NCBI GenBank assembly: GCA_018398585.1
Contig: JAGTTD010000026.1
Location: 3,725,001-3,789,000 of the forward strand
From: Simmondsia chinensis
Lineage: Eukaryota; Streptophyta; Magnoliopsida; Caryophyllales; Simmondsiaceae
Direction: 5' to 3'
Length of the DNA: 64,000 bases
The position numbers and the translations under genes are program-made. Positions 56,870-64,000 of this stretch are shown here, one piece after another; the stretch's first letter is position 1; each line of letters opens with the position of its first letter. The notes below the pieces were generated by a model. That model ran no database searches. It was given only the letters and a program-made list of their open reading frames with translations, and was not told the origin of the DNA.

Positions 56870-57880
56870 TTGATGTGTCTCAACAGCCCGTCAAACAGGT
56901 CCAGCTCACGCTCAGCCTACCAGTTCAGACCACCAGGCCCGTCATCACCAACCTCCAGTCCAGCCCGCAACCTCAGCCCAGCCCAGCCCAGCACAGCTCA
57001 TGTAGGGTTTCGTTCTCGCAACATCGTGTATAAAGTGAGGGGAGCTTCTTCGATTTAGGGGCCCCCTATTTTGGTTTTGACTCTCTCTGTCTTGGGGATC
57101 AAGAGGAGCACCGCCTATAATTCTCAGTTTTCTTTCTCTTTTGTTTTATTAGCTTTGTTTTGCATCAAATTGGAACGAGAGCAAAATTAGCGTGAACACT
57201 GATATAGGTTCATTCATCTCCTCCTTTTAATTTTGGGATAATTTGTTTGTTACATGAATTACTTGATCATGAGAAATACTTTGAAGTATTATGCTTTAAT
57301 TATTTATTCAATTGAGCTAATTATTGAGTTTGTAACCTTTGATCGTTGATGTTGATAAGCCTTAGGATTAATTAATCAAATAATAGTATTCATCGAATTA
57401 TTAATTAAAGCATATCTTTCCTATGATTTAGTTAAATAGGGTCGAACGTGATAATTAATAATACGTTAGGTAGAGCCTATTCTTCTTATGCTTTAGTTAA
57501 ATAGGGTCCATACGTGATACTAACAATATCACCTTAATAGGTTGAAGCTTGTAGCCCAAACCCCTACCCGTGTAACAATTAGTAATCCAAATTTAAGAAT
57601 TAACGCAAGAATAATTGGCTAATGATGGATTCAAAACCCTAAATTCCCATTCCAAGTTTTTTTCCTCGTTAGAAGTAGAATTCTTTAGTTTACTTGTCGT
57701 TTCCTTAGATTAGTTAACACACAACCCCTCAAGTTTATTTGAATTAATTTAGGTCGTAAAATAAATTCACGTACTCTTAGTCCCTGTGGTTCGACATCTT
57801 CTTGCTCTAAACTTCAATTTAGATATGTTTAGTGGATAGGGTTTAATATTAAATTTTAATAGACGTAGAAAAACACATCA
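56870..57880. repeat. solo LTR of the Athila/Tat-like family
   Basis: Begins TGATGTGTCTC and ends AAAACACATCA, like the LTRs at 9052 and 12783. It shares their 66-bp internal duplication (about 57405-57530). It is about 350-470 bp shorter because of a deletion just after its first 11 bp. The flanks are TAGAT (left) and TACCT (right). The rejoined gag sequence shows that TACCT was the target, so the left copy has two substitutions. No internal element sequence remains, so it is a solo LTR formed by LTR-LTR recombination. Confidence 0.88.
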
Positions 57881-58591
57881 TACCTGTCTCCATCTGTTCC
57901 CCTGACTCTGCGAGGTCGTTCCTTGCTACTAAAGTAAAAAACTTTGTGGTGTACTCTTCTACGGAGCATGACCCCTGATGCAAGTTTTTGGAATCGTTTT
58001 ATATGAGTATGGTGTAGTTGTGGGGCAAGAAGGCGCTTTATATGTTTCTTTATGTTTTCCCATGTCTTGATCTTACGCTTCCCCGTCTCAAGCACGAGTG
58101 CTTTAGCTGTTACCACCATGCAGCAACTCTTCCTCTTAACCTTGTTGCTACAAGGGGAACCTCCTTATGTTTGGGAACCTCTTTAAAGTCTTGGACTTCT
58201 TCAACGGCTGTGACCCAATTAATAAACTCCTCAAGTTCTCTACCACTTTGAAATTCGGGGATGTCAACTCGAAGTCTTGATTCCCACCGTCTATCATCGA
58301 TGTATTCGGACGTATTTGGAGTTTGCCTCCCCCTTCAATATAGTTTTGCCCGTAAGTACCAACTTCATCAAAACGATTGTTGAAGCTCGCTTCTGCACTT
58401 GCCTCGTCGCCCTCACCTTGAGGGTTACGAGTTCGAGATATGTGATGAAGTTTGGTGGACATCCTCTCTATCATCATCATGATTTGCTATAATCTTGCTT
58501 TTATCTCTCCATTGCTTCTCTCGTTTTGGTGAGCATAGTCGCCATCAAAGTTGTCTCCTCTAGGTGCCAATCTTGGTCTTTTGGGAGCCAT
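57881..58591 (-). pseudogene. gypsy gag N-terminal part
   Basis: Start MAPKRPRLAPRGDNFDGD at 58591. Frame changes follow, then QIMMMIERMSTKLHH, DFELTSPNFKVVENLRSLL, VAAWWQQLKHSCL, HTHIKRFQKL and SVEEYTTKF to GEQMET at 57881, where the solo LTR starts. The order MPPK-like start, AAxWW, SVEEYT is typical of plant chromovirus gag. Confidence 0.88.
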
Positions 58592-58608
58592 GGTAGAAAA
58601 TATTCTAT

Positions 58609-58620
58609 GCTCTAATATTA
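58609..58620 (-). promoter_or_regulatory. degenerate gypsy primer-binding site
   Basis: The minus strand TAATATTAGAGC matches TGGTATCAGAGC at 9 of 12 positions. It lies 18 bases upstream of the gag start and two bases from a TG/CA end (58623). Confidence 0.65.
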
Positions 58621-58622
58621 AC

Positions 58623-58905
58623 TGATGTAAATAAACAAATTATTAGAAAATCTTCCCTAAATTATATTGCTAAAGCTAATAAAAAGTAGGAAAAAATAAA
58701 TTTAGTTTAGCTCTCAATAAGGAAGTAAAAAAGAAACCTAAAATAACAATTTAAAATTCAACTCAAGCTGCTGAAAATATGAACCCAAGAGCCTAAATAT
58801 ATAGTCTACTTATGTAAGATAATCCTAATATTTATAATTATAAAACTAAAATAATTTATAAAAATTAAATTTAAAAAAACCTAAAAGTTTATGCTGTGAA
58901 AAGCG
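58623..58905 (-). repeat. gypsy 5' LTR, right boundary uncertain
   Basis: Starts at TGATGTAAATAAAC next to the PBS. The minus strand carries CTATATATTTAGGC (TATA, about 58792-58805). I cannot place the other end, and no second LTR is visible in the window. Confidence 0.5.
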
Positions 58906-59817
58906 TGCGCCTAATCGAGCTTTGGGCCGACCCACCGCCCACCAGAGGTGCCCTTTGTGCTGGTTTTGGGCCTTGTTTATGGATAGTGGATTTACTTTTT
59001 TGGAAACCAAGCCTTGTGGATGTAGGATTAGTCCAAACTATGTATATTTGCGTTTTGCTCTTCCCATTCTCGTTGTTCTAGTTTATGCTCGTCTAGGGCT
59101 CAAGGAAGCTTGGCCAAATAGGCCGTAAGGCTCAACTTCCTGAGTCGAGCTAGATGAGCTTCATATTGAGTTAATTTGCAAGACCTACTCGAAATCTGAA
59201 CTGAACCTTTACGTAGTTACCTTTGTCATTATGTCCCCTCAACTGGGCAAGCCACATGGCAATCTTAGAGCCAACAAAGGCATTATTCTTCACGAAAGCA
59301 ATGTCCAAAGTAAAGCTTGAGAAAATTACCCAAACAAGCCCTAAATTGTGTAAATGTTGCTACCTTATTCCGCTATCCATGCAAGATCATTATACAATAT
59401 GAGTTACAATGCAATTCTTCTTGTCGTTGCTTCAATAACTTGCATTATCTCGATTCTTATTAATGATTAGTTTAATTATTTGCTACAATCTCATGTTGAT
59501 CTTTGCCCTATAGTAGTCACTATTCGGAACGCCTTCTTATTATCTCGAGAGTATGACGTTTTACTCCAAGGCTTTTACCTCAATTTTGTTTTTACTAATA
59601 CACTAAGACCTCATAAGGGGTTATCTTTTAGAATTTATTTTAATTAATTTTATTCTATATCATCTCTTTTGTTTTAATTTTCATGCATGACATCTTGTTC
59701 CTTTTTTTTTTTTTTTTTTTGAACATACATCTTGTTCCTTTTAGCTTCTCTCTTTCTTTCACAACACTTGTAAATATTCATTGTTCTTAATGCAGCAGAG
59801 GTCAAGAGGAACACCCA
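58906..59817. other. non-coding, upstream of the F-box gene
   Basis: No coding support. A T run at 59701-59720 precedes the F-box start. TTAATGCAG just before CAGAGGTC (59788-59804) could be a 5'-UTR intron acceptor, but no donor or first exon can be assigned. Confidence 0.4.
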
Positions 59818-62240
59818 ATGGATATCAAATCTGACAGAATCACTGACTTACCAACGCCTATTATTAATCATATTTTATCGTACTTGCCAATCCGTGATGC
59901 CGGGAGGACAAGTATCTTGTCGACTAAATGGAGGTGTAAATGGGAGGTCACTCCAAATCTCATATTTGATGACCATTGTTACCGATTGTATGAGGATCAT
60001 ATGCGTACCAAGAACAAGCTTGTTAGCATGGTCACTCAAGTGCTTCCACTTCACGACGGTGAAATACATACATTCAAGCTGTCCTGTGGAGTACTCCTGG
60101 AAGCTGTTGATATTGATTGATGGATCTTTCATTTGTCTTGGCGCTTTGTTATGGAGTTCATCCTTGAAAAATGGAAAGGCCAACGGTACAAAATACCGCC
60201 TTACTTATTTCCTACAAGACTTTGATTAGTTTGAAACTCCTTAACTGCTTATTAAGACCACCTTCATCCTTTAAAGGGTTTGCCAGTTTAAAGAGTCTTG
60301 ATTTACGAGATATTACCTGTACCCAGCATGCCTTTGAGAATTTGATTTCTTCTTGTTCATCGCTTGAGAGATTCACTTTGATGAACTTTGATGGGTTTGA
60401 TCATCTCAAAATCGATGCGCCAAATCTGGTGTTCTTTGATGTAGGAGGTATTTTTTAAGACATTACTTTAGAGAATACATTTCGGTTGTCAAATATTTCC
60501 ATTGCTTTGTATGGGAATGTTAAGGAGTGGAATTTGATGGAAGGTATTACTACCAATATGATGAAGCTCTTTGTACATCTTCCTCGTATTCAGAGGGTTG
60601 AGGTTCAAAGCTGCTTCTTGAAGGTAATCTTGGACTTCTCTTATGCCTAATTTTTTCACACTGCTCAAAAAATATCTTCCAAAAAGTGATGTGCTTGTTC
60701 TGCTACGAATCTCCCATATTTTCTTTTTCCTTACCTAGCTTTCCCTCCATCGAGGGCATGACATATGCAATTCATAATGGGTTGCCTATTGATAGGACTT
60801 CCATCACAGTAGGTTCTCTGGATGTTCAGTTGCATGTAGTCTTATCTCCACTTTTAAGCTGGCTGTTTCTAAGTATTGAACCCGTGATCTACAAGTCGCA
60901 GCGGACAAGCTTATTGATTGCACAAATGCCGTCTAAGAAACTATAATGAAATTTAATTATGACGAAAATATACTTGCACGAAAACTAATGCATTTGCTCT
61001 TTGTCTTCTGATCGTTTTCAGTATTTGGCTCTCGGATATATACCGAGAATGCTGCCGGTTGATTGCCTAAATCTGAGGTATCTGTCACTCTGCATCAATT
61101 TCAATGATCTAAAGGAGAGTAAAGCAGCGCTTTGCCTCTTTAGAAGTTCTCCAAATGTAGTGGAGCTTGAGATTTTTATGAGTGTATACTTCTAACTTTT
61201 TCCTTGATTTATTTCTGTCTTACTCGAGAGATCATGTCGCAAGAATTTGTTTGAAGTAGACATTTTCTTTGCAAAAGGATACTTTTTTCAAGATATACAA
61301 CAACAACAACACACCCAGTGCCTCAAGGGCTCTCGCATAAACGGGGTTTGGAAGAGGTGGATGTACGCAGCCTTACCACTCCAGGGTGTAACCCTGCCGA
61401 GATACTATTTCTGAGGACCCCAACTTTATAGGGTTGGCAACACGATAACTTTCCAGGAGGTCACACATCTTGGTATTACTCTTACCCAAGCATACTTAAT
61501 TTCGGAGTTCTAATAGGCTCCGGTTTCATTAGTTTCTAATAAATGAACCTACTACTTTTTTTCAAGATATATTCAACTAAAAATATTTTCTTTTTCTTTG
61601 AACTTTTCGGTTATCTGATTTCATATATTATAGTAGTTTTCATGCATATCTTGCCTATTGAGGGGTGCCCATGTATCATGGCAATACCTTGAAATTGAAG
61701 ATAATTATGTTGCTAATGAGGTCTTAGTCAAGATTGAGGCCTAAGAAGTAGTTAGGTTTTGCTTACCTACCCAAAAAATGCCCTTGGAACATTTCGTTTT
61801 TGGATCTGTTTATTCTTGTGTTGAGAAAATGTATGGTTTCATTGAATATTTATTAAGACAGAATTAATAATAGAACACATTGATGTACTTTGTTCCCTTA
61901 TTAAATCCACCTCATTCGACAAGGCTTTAATCGTACTGTTGTTGATGTCTATTCTTGTGTAGGTCCAACCAAACGACGAGGTTATGGCAATGAAAAAGAG
62001 GTTCTCGACGGAAGATATTTGGGATGGCCCATTTGAGCAGCTAAGCGTAGTCAGAATAATTGGCATTTCAAGTTTTGACCCGAGTTATATTTTGTGAAAC
62101 TTCTTCTTGCAAATTCACCAGTACTGAGAAACATGACCATTAAACTAGCTTCAACGAATGAAGGTTGCGCACAACTTAAGGAGTTCCTCCAATCCCAACA
62201 AGCCTTGTGCAGGACCCAAATCATCTGGCTAGACCTATAG
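59818..62240 (+). pseudogene. F-box/LRR/FBD-type gene, decayed, three exons
   Basis: Exons: 59818-60623, 61022-61183 and 61963-62240, with GT...AG introns in phase 0. Exon 1 starts MDIKSDRITDLPTPIINHIL. The F-box is about residues 6-45 (LPIRDAGRTSILSTKWRCKW). Leucine-rich repeat segments follow (SLKLLNCLLRPPSSFKGFA, HAFENLISSCSSLERFTLMN). Exon 2 gives LNLRYLSLCINFNDLKES and SSPNVVELEIFMS. Exon 3 is the FBD end (FEQLSVVRIIGI, LLLANSPVLRNMTIKLAS, QQALCRTQIIWLDL). Family members serve as substrate receptors of SCF ubiquitin ligases. Disruptions: TGA at 60118-60120, a frameshift near 60205, TAA at 60456-60458 and a frameshift near 62090. Full length without them would be about 415 residues, normal for the family. 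No polyA signal assigned. A SINE lies in intron 2. Confidence 0.88.
61298..61553 (-). mobile_element. second 5S-headed SINE, in F-box intron 2
   Basis: Flanked by ACTTTTTTCAAGATATA (61281-61297) and the same with one extra T (61554-61571). The minus strand begins in the 5S head (AGAACTCCGAAATTAAGTAT, GACCTCCTGGAAAGTTATCG). It continues with the common body (GTAAGGCTGCGTACATCCAC, GAGAGCCCTTGAGGCACTGG) and ends (GTT)n. Clearly the same family as 29672-29910, diverged. The insertion is antisense to the gene and leaves both intron ends intact. Confidence 0.9.
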
Positions 62241-63004
62241 CCAATGATTTCTTTGTTGGGTTAGAGATTTGAAACTAGAATATGTCAATTTAGGATCTCA
62301 ATTGTGAAAGTGCTCAAACTGCAACTATTTGTGTGTGAATTTGATTTCTGAAACTACATAGTTTGTGTTTTGGAATTTGGGGTTAATTTTATTTATTTAT
62401 CATGTGGTTTTTGGCATTTTTGGAACCTGTTATATTGTTAGTTTTAGATAAATATATATTTAGAAAGTGCTTCAACTTTTTAAGAAAATTTCTTAGACTC
62501 GTGTTCTAAAATTTGTTCAAAACAATCTTTTCTATTTAGGTTTTGAACATGTGGATTTTATCCGTTCTTCGACTCATGTTCATGTTCAACTTGGCTTGCG
62601 TCAGTTCATTGTCCGGGACTTGGATTTGGCGTGGCTTGTTTGGGCTTTATTAGGCTCGAGTTTGGCTTGATTTGGCATGTTTAGGATCATGAATTTTAGT
62701 GAGATTAATTCATTTAAGCTTGTTTACGATTTTTGAGCTTGCGACTATGAGCTCGAGCTTTATTACATTCCGGCGTATCTCATTTAGCAAAACTAGCTGA
62801 CAACTTGAATTGTACTCAAATGAGCCGAGCACCTTAAAACTTTTCAACAAACTTGCTCATGAGGTGGGCTCATTTCCCAAGGTTTTTGGAATATAGATTC
62901 TACCTAAGATTGTTAGGAGCTTTCAATATCAAAATTATATGATCGAATCCAAAATCGGAGATTCTGCTAGCATATAGTATTTTAATTATTAGAATTAGTT
63001 GCAT
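62241..63004. other. non-coding with GAGCTCGAG-type motifs
   Basis: 62560-62880 contains repeated GGCTCGAG, GAGCTCGAGC and TGAGCCGAGC strings, a composition seen in plant non-autonomous hAT-like elements. Terminal repeats and target duplications were not found. Confidence 0.4.
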
Positions 63005-63023
63005 AGTTCTTAGAATTATTATA

Positions 63024-63169
63024 AAAATAACAAACCCAGTGTTCGAAAGACTCTCGCCTAGGTTAGGTATGGGGAGGATGAAATATATGCAGCTTGACCC
63101 TTATAGGGCGCTACTCTGAAGGAAGGTTGTTTCCGAAGGCTCTCCATCCCTGAAAGCAAGAAAAATGGA
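63024..63169 (-). mobile_element. SINE with 19-bp target duplication
   Basis: AGTTCTTAGAATTATTATA at 63005-63023 and again at 63170-63188, a perfect match. The minus strand shows the common SINE body (GGCGAGAGTCTTTCGAACAC, TGGGTTTG) with a degraded tail. The 5' part is shortened (CTTCCTTCAGAGTAGC) and has no 5S head, so it is either 5' truncated or of the other head type. Confidence 0.85.
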
Positions 63170-63188
63170 AGTTCTTAGAATTATTATA

Positions 63189-64000
63189 TAAAATGATAAT
63201 TTATGAGAGTGTACATAAGAAATATAACCAACCAAGCTATTACATCACATAACATATAATTTTATGCTCAAATGATCATTAGAGTTTTTAAAATGATAGA
63301 TTGTTCATGGAGCTTTAAATTAGCTACGTTTAACATTATATCTTAGGCTCTGTTTCATTTGAAGGAAAAGGAGATATGTGGAAATGGTTTTCTTACTTTT
63401 CATATTTCCAACTTTCCGTTGTTTGGTGTGCGCTTATTGACAGGAAATGTTTTTTAAAGGAAAAAAAGTTTTCCTCCCAAATGAGGAAAATGTTTTCCTC
63501 TGTAAAAGAAGGAAAGTCAATATTCCAAGTAGTTTAAAAAGTTTCGAGTACATGTCTGTTGTATTGATATATTATTTCACTAATATGTATATTGAATTTT
63601 TGTTGTGATCTGCTAGATTTTTGTTAAAAATATTAATATAGTTACATATATTATTATAATCATGTACCACATCAATGTTCTATGGTGAAAATTAATTAGA
63701 TTTTGATAAAAAAATTCACCAATCTCGGTACCTGAATTATAAAAATTTTGAAACATCAAGGAGCGTTATTTTATATTTCGAAATACGTAGTTTATCAATG
63801 TGATAAATGATCAAACCTTAGGTTCCTAAGTAATAAATTTTTCATAACTTTTCATTAAAAATAACTTCTTCACAACCAAGAAAGCCTATATAACTCATAA
63901 TATATAGTTTCACTTTTTTATGTTATCTTATAACAAGGTATAGTATAATTGGTATAAGATTATTTTTTTGGATAAAATAAGCAATATCATAAGGCGAAAG
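63189..64000. other. non-coding; possible MITE at about 63350-63540
   Basis: GGCTCTGTTTCATTTGAAGG at 63351 and runs of AGGAAAA/TTTTCCT resemble the ends of common plant MITEs. A clean pair of termini is not visible. The rest is AT-rich without coding signal. Confidence 0.35.

Noticed and set aside
9052..57880. The LTRs at 9052 and 56870 as the two ends of one giant nested element
   Set aside because: The flanks (GTACT and TACCT) do not match. The right copy is a solo LTR with its own target site inside gag, and the left copy sits in reverse transcriptase, which is not contiguous with that gag.
60686..60946. 86-residue open frame downstream of F-box exon 1
   Set aside because: It falls in intron 1 as defined by the GT at 60624 and AG at 61020-61021 and has no family similarity.

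Overview
This is a repeat-dominated stretch of a nuclear plant genome, most likely a eudicot. The evidence is the content: Ty1/copia and Ty3/gypsy LTR retrotransposons of plant type, plant hAT transposons, plant L1-type LINEs, SINEs ending in TTG repeats, and one F-box/LRR/FBD gene of a plant-specific family with plant-type splice sites. AT content is high and every coding region carries stops or frameshifts. I find no tRNA, CRISPR, operon or bacterial feature. The only cellular gene is a decayed F-box gene at 59818-62240 (+).

Layout. 1-2040 is non-coding, with a degenerate minisatellite directly upstream of a TATA box. 2044-9051 is a minus-strand gypsy pol fragment split inside RNase H by a composite copia/hAT insertion (3119-8476, 5-bp duplication GCTAG). 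9052-15433 holds two tandem Athila/Tat-like gypsy units arranged LTR-gag-protease-LTR-gag. 15434-17981 is a truncated minus-strand copia with its 5' LTR. 17982-25483 is mostly non-coding, with a LINE tail, a non-autonomous hAT, a degenerate tandem repeat, a copia scrap and two SINE insertions. 25484-28260 is a second decayed hAT, on the minus strand. 29672-29910 is a SINE with a 5S-rRNA-derived head.

30790-45720 is a ~100-bp tandem array split by an ORF1-only LINE (31869-33934) and by a copia element (34078-45621, duplication TGCTC), which itself contains a plus-strand gypsy (35622-41338). A diverged direct repeat (29945-30140 and 46065-46265) flanks this block. 47760-51228 is a plus-strand copia remnant. 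51480-58591 is a minus-strand gypsy gag gene cut twice, by a copia with both LTRs (51783-56773, duplication CTTTT) and by a solo Athila-like LTR (56870-57880). The gag's own PBS and LTR lie just to the right. The F-box pseudogene follows, with a second 5S-headed SINE in intron 2, and a fourth body-bearing SINE lies at 63024-63169.

These parts do not form a pathway. The window is best read as a stratigraphy of insertions, and many relative ages follow directly from which element splits which. I found no convincing new molecular system. The most novel-looking item is the 5S-rRNA-headed SINE family with long target-site duplications.
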